Of a DNA stretch of 40,434 nucleotides, positions 23,487 through 32,526 are shown in pieces. Numbering within the stretch: the first letter of the stretch is position 1; each line of letters begins with the position of its first letter. The stretch covers positions 1 to 40,434 of the forward strand of contig SVEF01000022.1 of NCBI GenBank assembly GCA_015057585.1, given 5' to 3'. This DNA is from Lachnospiraceae bacterium. GTDB taxonomy: Bacteria > Bacillota > Clostridia > Lachnospirales > Lachnospiraceae. The translations under genes and the position numbers were made by a program. Under the pieces are notes generated by a model. The model had not been told where the DNA came from. It saw only the letters and a program-made list of their open reading frames with translations, and did not search any database.

Positions 23487-26400
23487 ATGTACAAGAAAGT
23501 CGATACGAACATGAATTTCGTGGACCGCGAAAAAGCGGTGGAGCTTTTCTGGAAAGAGGAAGGCATTTTTGAGAAGAGTATCGAAGCCAGAAAGCAGGGA
23601 AAAACCTATACTTTCTATGACGGACCGCCTACGGCAAACGGAAAGCCGCACATCGGTCATGTGTTAACCAGAGTTATCAAGGACATGATTCCGAGATACC
23701 GTACCATGAAGGGCTATATGGTACCTCGTAAGGCCGGTTGGGACACACATGGTCTCCCGGTAGAAATCGAAGTGGAAAAATTACTTGGCATCAACGGAAA
23801 GGATCAGATTGAAGCATATGGTCTGGAACCGTTTATTGACCAGTGTAAGGAAAGTGTCTGGAAGTACAAGGGCATGTGGGAAGATTTCTCCGGCACGGTT
23901 GGTTTCTGGGCAGATATGGATGACCCGTATGTAACCTATCATGACAATTACATCGAATCCGAATGGTGGGCACTCCGCCAGATTTGGGATAAGGGATTAT
24001 TATACAAGGGCTTTAAGATTGTTCCTTACTGCCCACGTTGCGGTACGCCGTTATCCAGTGCGGAAGTGGCACAGGGCTATAAGGATGTCAAAGAACGTTC
24101 TGCCATCGCCCGCTTTAAGGTAAAGGGTGAGGATGCGTACATCTTAGCATGGACGACAACCCCTTGGACGCTTCCTTCCAACGTGGCACTTTGCGTGAAT
24201 CCGGTGGAGACTTATGTGAAGGTGGCAGCAGCAGACGGCTACACCTATTACATGGCAGAGGCACTTTGTAACACCGTTCTCGGAAAACTTGCCGTAAAGG
24301 CTGACCCGGAAAACGACGTGGAAGCAAAGCCGGCTTACACCGTTTTAGAGAAGTTTACAGGTAAGGACCTTGAATATAAGGAATATGAGCCGTTATTTGA
24401 CTTTGCAAACGAAATCATCGAAAAGCAGGGCAAGAAGGCACACTTTGTGACCTGCGACGGTTATGTTACACTGACTGACGGTACCGGCGTGGTACACATC
24501 GCTCCGGCATTCGGTGAAGACGATGCCAAGGTTGGCCGTAATTATGACCTTCCGTTTGTACAGCTCGTTGACGGCAAGGGCGAGATGACAGCAGAGACTG
24601 CGTATGCAGGTACGTTTGTTAAGGATGCGGACCCGCTCGTATTAAATGATTTGATTGCGAAAGGCTTATTATATGAAGCTCCGAAGTTTGAGCACAGCTA
24701 TCCGCATTGCTGGAGATGTGACACACCTTTAATCTACTATGCAAGAGAGTCCTGGTACATCAAGGAAACCGCAGTAAAGGATGACTTAATCCGTAACAAC
24801 AACACCGTAAACTGGATTCCGGAATCCATTGGTAAGGGCCGTTTCGGCAACTGGTTAGAGAACATTCAGGACTGGGCAATTTCCAGAAACCGTTACTGGG
24901 GCACACCTCTTAACATCTGGGAATGTGAATGCGGTCACAGACACTGCATCGGCAGCCGCGAAGAACTTGTGCAGATGAGCGGCAATGAAAAGGCAAAGAC
25001 GGTAGAGTTCCATCGTCCGTACATCGATGAAATCACCATTACCTGTCCGGAATGCGGCAAGAAGATGGTACGTGTTCCTGAAGTGCTTGACTGTTGGTTT
25101 GACTCCGGTGCGATGCCGTTTGCACAGCATCATTATCCGTTTGAAAATAAGGAATTGTTCGAGCAGCAGTTCCCGGCACAGTTTATTTCCGAGGCAGTTG
25201 ACCAGACCAGAGGGTGGTTTCACTCCCTGATGGCAGAATCTACCTTATTATTTAATAAGTCTCCATATGAAAACGTTATCGTTCTTGGTCACGTACAGGA
25301 CGAAAACGGACAGAAGATGAGTAAGAGTAAGGGTAATGCAGTAGATCCGTTTGATGCACTGAAAACCTATGGTGCGGATGCAATCCGTTGGTACTTCTAC
25401 ATTAACTCTGCTCCGTGGCTTCCGAACCGTTTCCACGGCAAGGCAGTACAGGAAGGCCAGAGAAAGTTCATGGGTACCCTTTGGAACACCTACGCTTTCT
25501 TTGTACTTTACGCGAATATTGACAACTTTGATGCGACAAAATATACATTGGAATATGATAAGTTATCCGTCATGGATAAGTGGTTATTATCGAGACTGCA
25601 TTCTACCGTAAAGGCAGTGGATGAAAACCTTGACAACTACCGTATTCCGGAAGCAGCAAGAGCATTACAGGATTTTGTGGATGAAATGAGTAACTGGTAT
25701 GTCCGCAGAGGCAGAGAACGTTTCTGGGCAAAGGGCATGGAGCAGGATAAGATTAACGCTTACATGACACTGTATACTGCACTTGTTACCATCGCAAAGA
25801 CTGCGGCTCCGATGATTCCGTTTATGACAGAAGACATCTACCGCAACTTAGTATGCAGCTTAGATCCTTCGGCTCCGGAGAGTGTACATTTGTGTGACTT
25901 CCCGGCTGTAGAGGAAACCTGGATTGACAAGAAGTTAGAAGAAGACATGGAAGAGGTACTTCAGATTGTGGTTCTCGGCCGTGCCTGCAGAAATACAGCA
26001 AACTTAAAGCAGCGTCAGCCGCTTGCCCACATGTATGTAAAGGCAGAAAAAGAGCTTCCTGAATTCTTCCGCGACATCGTTGCAGATGAATTAAACGTAA
26101 AAGAAGTAGAATTTACTTCCGATGTACGTTCCTTCACTTCCTATACGTTCAAACCACAGTTAAAGACGCTTGGTAAGCGTTTTGGCAGCAGATTAAATGC
26201 CCTGAAAGAGACATTGAACACTCTGGATGGAAATGCTGCTATGGATTCCTTAAATGAGACCGGCAAGGTAACTGTGCTGGTTGACGGCGTGGAAGAAGAA
26301 CTGGCTACCGAAGACTTACTCATTGAGTCCGCACAGAAGGAAGGTTATGTGTCCGATGCCGACCACGGTATTACCGTTGTCATCGATACAAACTTAACCG

Positions 26401-26663
26401 ACGAGTTAATCGAGGAAGGCTTCGTAAGAGAACTCATTTCCAAGGTGCAGACCATGAGAAAGGATGCTGACTTTGAAGTCATGGATCACATCGTGGTTTA
26501 TGTATCCGGCAATGAAAAGATGGAAGAACTGATGGCAAAGAACGAAGCAGAAATCCGTTCCGTTGTACTGGCAGATGAAGTAGTAGTCGGCAGTATGGAT
26601 GGTATTGCAAAAGAATGGAACTTAAACGGAGAAGATGTAACCATCGGTGTTAAGAGAGTCTAA
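23487..26663 (+). CDS. ileS: Isoleucyl-tRNA synthetase, type 2
   Basis: A 1058-aa class I synthetase. HIGH motif is at 55-58 (PHIGHVL), KMSKS at about 610, and the editing domain contains WTTTPWTLPSN and GTGVVHIAPAFGEDD. The N-terminal YDGPPTANGKPHIGHVLTRV pattern fits the type 2 (eukaryote-like) IleRS and not the type 1 HDGPPYANG form; type 2 enzymes are usually less sensitive to mupirocin (family knowledge). Start at 23487 follows GGAGGT at 23474-23479. The T-box with an ATC specifier directly upstream controls it. Confidence 0.97.
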   Translation: MYKKVDTNMNFVDREKAVELFWKEEGIFEKSIEARKQGKTYTFYDGPPTANGKPHIGHVLTRVIKDMIPRYRTMKGYMVPRKAGWDTHGLPVEIEVEKLLGINGKDQIEAYGLEPFIDQCKESVWKYKGMWEDFSGTVGFWADMDDPYVTYHDNYIESEWWALRQIWDKGLLYKGFKIVPYCPRCGTPLSSAEVAQGYKDVKERSAIARFKVKGEDAYILAWTTTPWTLPSNVALCVNPVETYVKVAAADGYTYYMAEALCNTVLGKLAVKADPENDVEAKPAYTVLEKFTGKDLEYKEYEPLFDFANEIIEKQGKKAHFVTCDGYVTLTDGTGVVHIAPAFGEDDAKVGRNYDLPFVQLVDGKGEMTAETAYAGTFVKDADPLVLNDLIAKGLLYEAPKFEHSYPHCWRCDTPLIYYARESWYIKETAVKDDLIRNNNTVNWIPESIGKGRFGNWLENIQDWAISRNRYWGTPLNIWECECGHRHCIGSREELVQMSGNEKAKTVEFHRPYIDEITITCPECGKKMVRVPEVLDCWFDSGAMPFAQHHYPFENKELFEQQFPAQFISEAVDQTRGWFHSLMAESTLLFNKSPYENVIVLGHVQDENGQKMSKSKGNAVDPFDALKTYGADAIRWYFYINSAPWLPNRFHGKAVQEGQRKFMGTLWNTYAFFVLYANIDNFDATKYTLEYDKLSVMDKWLLSRLHSTVKAVDENLDNYRIPEAARALQDFVDEMSNWYVRRGRERFWAKGMEQDKINAYMTLYTALVTIAKTAAPMIPFMTEDIYRNLVCSLDPSAPESVHLCDFPAVEETWIDKKLEEDMEEVLQIVVLGRACRNTANLKQRQPLAHMYVKAEKELPEFFRDIVADELNVKEVEFTSDVRSFTSYTFKPQLKTLGKRFGSRLNALKETLNTLDGNAAMDSLNETGKVTVLVDGVEEELATEDLLIESAQKEGYVSDADHGITVVIDTNLTDELIEEGFVRELISKVQTMRKDADFEVMDHIVVYVSGNEKMEELMAKNEAEIRSVVLADEVVVGSMDGIAKEWNLNGEDVTIGVKRV

Positions 26664-26676
26664 CAAAGGAAATAGA

Positions 26677-29136
26677 ATGGAGATAACAATGGAGATAACA
26701 AAAAAAGAATTTAAGCAGAAAATTGTAGCCAACATGAAGATGTTGTACCGCAAGGATATTGAAGAGGCAACGAAGCAGCAGCTGTTTCAGGCGGTATCCT
26801 ATGCATTAAAGGACTACATCATTGATATGTGGATGGATACACACAAGACCTATGAGAAGGAAGATGTAAAGACCGTTTACTATCTTTCCATGGAATTCTT
26901 AATGGGCCGTGCGCTTGGTAACAACATCATCAACATGAAGGCTCAGCCTGTCGTAAAGGAAGTGCTCGAAGAGATTGGTCTTGACCTTGACACACTCGAG
27001 GATGAAGAACCGGATGCAGCACTCGGTAACGGCGGTCTTGGCCGTCTGGCAGCGTGCTTTTTAGATTCCTTATCCTCTCTCGGCTATCCGGCATACGGCT
27101 GTGGTATCCGCTATAAGTATGGTATGTTCAAGCAGGCCATCCAGGACGGGTTCCAGGTAGAGAAGCCGGATAACTGGTTAAAGCATGGCAACCCGTTTGA
27201 GGTAAAGCGTGCAGAGCATGCCGTAGAGGTTAAGTTCGGCGGTTATGTAAAGATGGTGCGCGGCGAAAACGGCAGGGACCATTTCGTACAGGAAAATTAC
27301 AGCTCTGTTATGGCAGTACCTTATGACCTTCCGGTCATCGGTTACGGCAACGGCGTTGTAAACACCTTACGTATCTGGGATGCAGAAGCGATCAACGAAT
27401 TTAACTTAGAGCATTTTGACAAGGGTGATTACATCAAGTCTGTAGAGCAGGAAAACCTGGCAAGAACCATCTGCGAAGTGCTTTATCCAAACGATAACCA
27501 CTATGCAGGTAAGGAACTCCGCTTAAAGCAGCAGTACTTCTTTGTTTCCGCAAGCATCCAGCGTGCGGTGGCTAAGTACATGGAAACACACGATGATATC
27601 CGCAAACTGCATGAAAAGGTTTGCTTCCAGTTAAACGATACCCATCCGACCGTTACCGTAGCGGAGTTAATGAGAATTCTCCTTGACGAGTACTACTTAA
27701 CCTGGGATGAGGCATGGGAAGTAACCAACAAGTGCTGTGCTTACACCAACCATACCATCATGGCAGAAGCCCTGGAAAAGTGGCCGCTTGAGCTCTTCTC
27801 CAGATTATTGCCGAGAATTTATCAGATTGTAGAAGAAATTAACCGTCGTTTCCTTATTTTATTGCAGGAAAAGTATCCAAACGATTACAGTAAGGTACAG
27901 AAGATGGCAATCGTTTATAACGGACAGGTGCGCATGGCAAACCTTGCTATTGTTGCCGGTTTCTCGGTCAACGGTGTGGCTGCCCTTCATACGGAAATCT
28001 TAAAGAAGGAGCAGTTAAAGGAATTCTACGAGCTGTGGCCGGAGAAGTTCAATAACAAGACCAACGGTATCACACAGAGAAGATTCTTACTGCATGGTAA
28101 CCCGCTGCTGGCTAACTGGATTACCGACAAGATTGGCGATGACTGGATTACAAATCTCTCTCACCTAGAGAAACTGATGGTATTTGTAAACGACGAAAAG
28201 TCCTTACATGAAATCCAGAACATCAAGTACCAGAATAAGGTAAGACTGGCTAAGTACATTAAGGAGCATAACGGCATCGAAGTGGACCCGCGTTCCATTT
28301 TTGACGTACAGGTAAAGCGTCTCCACGAGTACAAGAGACAGTTCTTAAACATCCTGCACATTATGTATTTATATAATGAAATCAAGAAGAACCCGGATAT
28401 GCCGTTCTATCCAAGAACCTATATCTTTGGTGCAAAGGCATCCGCCGGTTACCGCCGTGCAAAGGCAATTATTAAGCTGATTAACAGCGTTGCCGATGTG
28501 GTAAATAATGACGCTTCCATTAACGGAAAAATTAAGGTTGTCTTCATCGAAAACTACCGCGTATCGAATGCGGAACTGATTTTCGCGGCAGCAGATGTTT
28601 CCGAGCAGATTTCCACAGCAAGTAAGGAAGCTTCCGGTACCGGTAACATGAAGTTTATGTTAAACGGTGCGATTACCCTTGGTACGATGGACGGTGCAAA
28701 CGTAGAAATCGTGGAAGAAGCCGGCATTGAAAACGAAGTCATCTTCGGCCTGTCCGCAGACGAGGTTATTGCTTACGAACACAACGGCGAATATCATCCA
28801 AGAGAAATCTACAACACCAATACCGATATCCGTATGGCTATGACACAGCTCATTGACGGAACCTACTCTCCGGATAATACCGAGCTGTTCCGTGAATTGT
28901 ACGAGTCCCTGTTACACCGAAACGGAAATGAGCCTTCCGACCAGTACTTCATCTTAAAGGATTTCGTATCCTATGCAGATGCACACAAGCGTATCGAAGA
29001 AAAGTACCGCGACGAGATGGGCTGGGCAAAGTCCGCACTCATCAACATCGCAAAGAGCGGTAAGTTCTCCTCTGACCGTACGATTGAAGAGTATGTACAG
29101 GATATCTGGCATCTTGAGAAAGTGACAGTGAAGTAA
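26677..29136 (+). CDS. glgP: Glycogen/starch (alpha-glucan) phosphorylase
   Basis: An 819-aa PLP enzyme releasing glucose-1-phosphate from alpha-1,4-glucans. Motifs include DAALGNGGLGRLAACFLDS and EASGTGNMKFMLNGA, where the Lys at about 659 binds PLP. Length is typical. The start region is a perfect 12-bp tandem duplication (26677-26688 and 26689-26700), giving two consecutive ATG starts; the first is preferred as AAAGGA lies 7 bases upstream. It is 13 bases after ileS and may partly share its transcript. Confidence 0.95.
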   Translation: MEITMEITKKEFKQKIVANMKMLYRKDIEEATKQQLFQAVSYALKDYIIDMWMDTHKTYEKEDVKTVYYLSMEFLMGRALGNNIINMKAQPVVKEVLEEIGLDLDTLEDEEPDAALGNGGLGRLAACFLDSLSSLGYPAYGCGIRYKYGMFKQAIQDGFQVEKPDNWLKHGNPFEVKRAEHAVEVKFGGYVKMVRGENGRDHFVQENYSSVMAVPYDLPVIGYGNGVVNTLRIWDAEAINEFNLEHFDKGDYIKSVEQENLARTICEVLYPNDNHYAGKELRLKQQYFFVSASIQRAVAKYMETHDDIRKLHEKVCFQLNDTHPTVTVAELMRILLDEYYLTWDEAWEVTNKCCAYTNHTIMAEALEKWPLELFSRLLPRIYQIVEEINRRFLILLQEKYPNDYSKVQKMAIVYNGQVRMANLAIVAGFSVNGVAALHTEILKKEQLKEFYELWPEKFNNKTNGITQRRFLLHGNPLLANWITDKIGDDWITNLSHLEKLMVFVNDEKSLHEIQNIKYQNKVRLAKYIKEHNGIEVDPRSIFDVQVKRLHEYKRQFLNILHIMYLYNEIKKNPDMPFYPRTYIFGAKASAGYRRAKAIIKLINSVADVVNNDASINGKIKVVFIENYRVSNAELIFAAADVSEQISTASKEASGTGNMKFMLNGAITLGTMDGANVEIVEEAGIENEVIFGLSADEVIAYEHNGEYHPREIYNTNTDIRMAMTQLIDGTYSPDNTELFRELYESLLHRNGNEPSDQYFILKDFVSYADAHKRIEEKYRDEMGWAKSALINIAKSGKFSSDRTIEEYVQDIWHLEKVTVK

Positions 29137-29151
29137 TTTTTTACAATTAAA

Positions 29152-29263
29152 AAGACCCTCGTGTGAATTTTATCCTTTTTATTTTGAGCGGTTCTGTCTT
29201 GCAGGAATTATCCTCCAGAACCTGCCAAAGAAAAGAAAAGGATAAACTTTGCACGAGGGTCTT
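29152..29263 (+). terminator. Long branched terminator after glgP
   Basis: Outer arms AAGACCCTCGTG and CACGAGGGTCTT are perfect 12-mers. Inside them TTTATCCTTTT pairs with AAAAGGATAAA, and GGTTCTG pairs with CAGAACC near 29191-29223. TGCTTTGTTT follows. The whole is one 112-base hairpin. Confidence 0.7.
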
Positions 29264-29293
29264 GCTTTGTTTATTGCAAAAAAAAGAAGTAGT

Positions 29294-29331
29294 CACCTAA
29301 CATTTAAAAAATCCATCGGACTATATAGGTG
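29294..29331. promoter_or_regulatory. Inverted CACCTA/TAGGTG pair upstream of the sigma-factor gene
   Basis: CACCTA at 29294-29299 is matched by TAGGTG at 29326-29331 with CTATATA in between, 30 bases before the start codon. An operator or sigma-specific promoter element is possible; evidence is only the symmetry. Confidence 0.25.
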
Positions 29332-29361
29332 AAAGCATTGATCAATCGCTGGAGAAAAAGT

Positions 29362-30981
29362 ATGAAAAAATATGAGTTGCTGAAAATAATGAACAATGAA
29401 CTGCTGGACAAACTGTTTGGGTTTTGCTATGCAAGAACAAGTGACAGCTATGAGGCGCAGGAACTTTGCTCTGATATCCTGTTTGCTCTGGTAAGGGCTG
29501 CAGGGGGTGAAGGGGAAATTGCGGAGCCTTATCCATTTATCTGGAGAGTGGCGCGGAACGTGTATGCCGATTTTTGTGAAAAGCGAAAAAAACAACAGGA
29601 ACGGTTCTGCCAAGAAGATACAGAGGAATTACTTCTGGCATTTGCGGCAGAAGAGCCTGGAGAGGACGAGGAACTTTTGCGGGCGGTGTACCGACGGATG
29701 GCTTTTTTGACACGGGCGTACCGGGAGGCTATGATTTTATATTATCTGGACGGGCTGTCGACAGCAGAAATTGCGAAACGTCAGAACACAAGCGAGGTTG
29801 CCATACGGCAGAGGTTGTTTTCGGCAAGAAAGAAAATTAAAAGCGAGGTAGAAAAGATGGCAGAAAATCAAAAGCCGATGGTGTTAGAAAGAAAAGAGTA
29901 TGAGATTGTGGGAACGGGAAATCCCGGTTGGGGTGATCCAAGAAACGCTTGCAATCGACAGTTTTCCAAGCATGTGGTGTGGCTTTGCAGAAAGAAGCCG
30001 ATGAGTGCGGTAGAAATCGCAGAGGAATTGAATGTGCCTACGGCATATGTGGAGGAAGAACTTGATATTTTGGCATGGGGTGAGAACGGTAAGTACGGAT
30101 TACTGCGTCGTATGGACAACGGAAAGTATTTCATTAACTTTGTTTTGCTTGCCAGGGAAGAGATGGAAGAAGCAAACAGGATTTATAAGGAACATCTATC
30201 GATAGTCAGTGATGTGATAATCCAATACGTACAGGAAAATAAGGAAAAATATTTGGCTTTCCCTTATTTGAATCGGAAGGTAGACTTTAATTTGGTTTTG
30301 TGGCAGCAGATTACCAGCTTGGCAGAGGTTTTTGCAAATACGGTAGAGAAAAAACTGAAAGAAAAGTATTTTTGTAACGTAGAAAGAGTCAACCGTGATT
30401 TTAGTGTGTTTGGTTATGAAAACACAGGGAAGCACTATGGTTGCGGCAGTGATGGAACCTCTGCAGAAAATATCTGCGGATATTCCAAAGTACATTTGAT
30501 AAATATCTATATTAGCAGAATAAAAGCGCACTTTAGATGTATGCATAATATTTCACTGGACAAGCAGTTACAGCTTACCATTCGTGCGATTAATGGCTTG
30601 GCTGTCGAAGACCTTACCGAAGAAGAACGGGAGCAGGCAGCGAAGGCAATCGAGTGCGGATATTTATATCGGGATGGGAATATGCTTTATACCAAAATTC
30701 TGGTTAGCCCTATGAGGGAGGAAAACAGGGTGTTCGAACTCAGTTGGAACCTTTCTGAGAGATATTTGGAAGCAGATGCTGAAATCGTGGCAGAAAAGAT
30801 GGCAAAATTCATAAAGAAAAATTTGCCGGAGCATTTGCTGCCGGAATGGAGCTATGCAAACATTCTTGCTAATTTACCGACGACGGATGCGCTTGTTGAA
30901 TTGTTGATTGAAAAAGGACTGCTTGTGCCGCCGGAAGATGGTATCGGGGCAGAGGGCTGTTGGATGTTTGTGGAGGAATAA
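29362..30981 (+). CDS. ECF-like sigma factor with a long C-terminal extension
   Basis: A 539-aa protein. Residues about 10-75 look like sigma region 2, and 120-170 like region 4 with the helix-turn-helix LTRAYREAMILYYLDGLSTAEIAKRQNTSE. ECF factors usually end there, at about 180 residues. This one continues 360 residues, starting with a probable winged-helix segment (about 200-265, MSAVEIAEELNVPTAYVEEEL) and then helical regions of unknown family. No transmembrane segment or anti-sigma gene is adjacent. The C-terminus may act as a built-in regulator, as in some large ECF groups (inference). Start at 29362 follows GGAGAAAAAGT; an upstream ATG-type start at 29329 is less likely. Confidence 0.7.
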   Translation: MKKYELLKIMNNELLDKLFGFCYARTSDSYEAQELCSDILFALVRAAGGEGEIAEPYPFIWRVARNVYADFCEKRKKQQERFCQEDTEELLLAFAAEEPGEDEELLRAVYRRMAFLTRAYREAMILYYLDGLSTAEIAKRQNTSEVAIRQRLFSARKKIKSEVEKMAENQKPMVLERKEYEIVGTGNPGWGDPRNACNRQFSKHVVWLCRKKPMSAVEIAEELNVPTAYVEEELDILAWGENGKYGLLRRMDNGKYFINFVLLAREEMEEANRIYKEHLSIVSDVIIQYVQENKEKYLAFPYLNRKVDFNLVLWQQITSLAEVFANTVEKKLKEKYFCNVERVNRDFSVFGYENTGKHYGCGSDGTSAENICGYSKVHLINIYISRIKAHFRCMHNISLDKQLQLTIRAINGLAVEDLTEEEREQAAKAIECGYLYRDGNMLYTKILVSPMREENRVFELSWNLSERYLEADAEIVAEKMAKFIKKNLPEHLLPEWSYANILANLPTTDALVELLIEKGLLVPPEDGIGAEGCWMFVEE

Positions 30982-31072
30982 AAATTTTGAAATTGGAAAT
31001 ACTGTCTTTGGGCTTGCATGTGCCGGGCAGGAAGAAGAGTAGAAGCATTCATCCTTGCACGTATGATTAGAA

Positions 31073-31288
31073 TTCTCCGGTTTTGTTATGACGATATGTA
31101 GATAAATCATGTGACATTTGTTTAAAGATTAAATTTAATAAACATCTCTGTATCTTTTGCGAACTGCGACTTACTTAGAAAATCATGAATTCGTAGTCGG
31201 AGCCGGAGCAAAAGATACAGAGATGTTTTTATTTTAAAGAAAACAAATGTCACATGGTTTTTCAGTATAAATCCTGAAAAACCGGAGA
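31073..31288. repeat. Triple-nested 216-bp inverted repeat
   Basis: Three inverted pairs are nested symmetrically. Outer: TTCTCCGGTTTT (31073-31084) and AAAACCGGAGAA (31277-31288). Middle: around 31109-31124 with CATGTGACATTTGTTT, and 31240-31255. Inner: around 31139-31160 and 31208-31229, a perfect 21-bp pair. The intergenic space of 352 bases holds little else. It may terminate the sigma-factor gene, regulate the next gene, or be a mobile miniature element. Confidence 0.75.
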
Positions 31289-31333
31289 AACTAGGAACAG
31301 CACTATATAGAGAATAAGAAAGGCGGGATTGAT

Positions 31334-32302
31334 GTGAATAAGTTAGGCGATTTATTCAGAAAACGTGCACTCCTTGGTGTGGGCGTTTTCTTGATGGCAG
31401 CAGTTGTGACAGTTGGTGTGCTTAGCATAGGAGGAAACGACGGGGACGAAACTCCGGATCAGTTGGTGGATTTAAATGACGGGAATCCTTCGGAAGGGGA
31501 CAAACAGGTAGCAGACGGTCAGGAGCCGACCGGAGATGACAAGCAGGTAGCGGATGGACAGGATTCGTCGGGTGATGATAAGCAGGTAGCGGATGGACAG
31601 AATCCGACCGGAGACGACAAGCAGGTAGCAGATAATCCCGGAACCACGGGGGATGACAAGCAGACCGCGGACAATACCGACAAGCCGGGAACTGCGGGGG
31701 ATGACAAGCAGACCGCGGACAATACCGACAAACCGGGAACTACGGGGGATGATAAGCAGACCGCGGACAATACTGACAAGCCGGGAACGACCGGAAACAA
31801 CCAGCAGGTAGCAGATGATACAGGGAAAGAGGATGAGACTCAGGGAACAGAGGTGCTGAGTCCGCAGGTGATTGCATCCAGACTTACCTATAACAAGGCA
31901 ACCGGATTGCAGTGGCCATTGCAGGGTGAGATTTTAATTCCGTACAGCCCGGACCACGGTGTATATTATGAAACACTCGATCAGTTTGCAACGAGTGACG
32001 CGTTAGTGATTGCATCGGAAGTCGGAACGCAGGTGCTTGCTGCGGCGAAAGGTGTTGTAGTCGCAATTGAAGAGGATGTCCGTAACGGACAGACAGTCAC
32101 ACTGGCGCTTGGAAACAATACACAACTGGTTTATGGTCAGCTGGTGCCGGGTGAAATCAAGGTGGGAGATGTGCTGGAAGCCGGTGATTGTATCGGAACG
32201 GTGGCAGACCCAACCAGATACTATGTGATGGAGGGCGCAAATCTGTATTTTCAGGTGCTGGAAAACGGACAGAGCATTGATCCGACGGAGTTACTGAAGT
32301 AG
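31334..32302 (+). CDS. LytM/M23-fold protein with degenerate active site (SpoIIQ-like)
   Basis: A 322-aa protein. An N-terminal membrane helix (about 12-33) is followed by a Asp/Thr/Lys-rich repeat region (about 48-165) built from GDDKQ(V/T)AD units, then a C-terminal LytM-like domain from about 180. The usual Zn ligands are missing: the H-x3-D site reads DQFATSD and the final HxH region reads LVYGQL, so it is probably not a peptidase. SpoIIQ of Bacillus has a similar membrane-anchored, partly degenerate LytM layout and links forespore to mother cell; SpoIIQ-like role is inferred. Start is GTG at 31334 with AAAGGCGGG upstream. Confidence 0.75.
   Translation: MNKLGDLFRKRALLGVGVFLMAAVVTVGVLSIGGNDGDETPDQLVDLNDGNPSEGDKQVADGQEPTGDDKQVADGQDSSGDDKQVADGQNPTGDDKQVADNPGTTGDDKQTADNTDKPGTAGDDKQTADNTDKPGTTGDDKQTADNTDKPGTTGNNQQVADDTGKEDETQGTEVLSPQVIASRLTYNKATGLQWPLQGEILIPYSPDHGVYYETLDQFATSDALVIASEVGTQVLAAAKGVVVAIEEDVRNGQTVTLALGNNTQLVYGQLVPGEIKVGDVLEAGDCIGTVADPTRYYVMEGANLYFQVLENGQSIDPTELLK
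31490..31815. repeat. Tandem repeats in the LytM-like gene
   Basis: Units of 39 bases (DDKQVADGQ-type) are followed by about three nearly identical 48-base units (DDKQTADNTDKPGT-type). DNA identity between the 48-base units is high, implying recent expansion. Confidence 0.8.
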
Positions 32303-32369
32303 GCTTTGTTGAATGTCCGGATATTAAAAGAAGATTATATAGAAAAGCGGTCGGTATAGCCGGTACATT

Positions 32370-32432
32370 TTAAAATTGCCCATGGAAGTATGGGCGATGG
32401 AGGAACTACTGGTAGAAACATCCGACCGCTTA
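32370..32432. other. Structured intergenic hairpin
   Basis: The flanks AAGCGGTCGG (from about 32344) and CCGACCGCTT (ending about 32432) pair over 10 bp; inside, GCCCAT and ATGGGC (about 32378-32395) form a second hairpin. I see no match to a known RNA family. It may be a terminator of the LytM-like gene. Confidence 0.35.
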
Positions 32433-32465
32433 ATTTTATGTACCAACTATAATATCAATGTATGC

Positions 32466-32498
32466 AAAAAAAGAGAGAAGGTGACTCTCTCTTTTTTT
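32466..32498. terminator. Bidirectional terminator
   Basis: An A-rich arm AAAAAAGAGAG and a T-rich arm CTCTCTTTTTTT flank a short loop, between the convergent LytM-like gene and hemolysin III gene. Both orientations end in a U-tract. Confidence 0.75.
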
Positions 32499-32526
32499 GT
32501 AAGGAAGAAAAAGTTGTTGTATTAGT

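Noticed and set aside
31519-31800. 93-aa minus-strand repetitive ORF
   Set aside because: Antisense shadow of the LytM-like protein's repeat linker.
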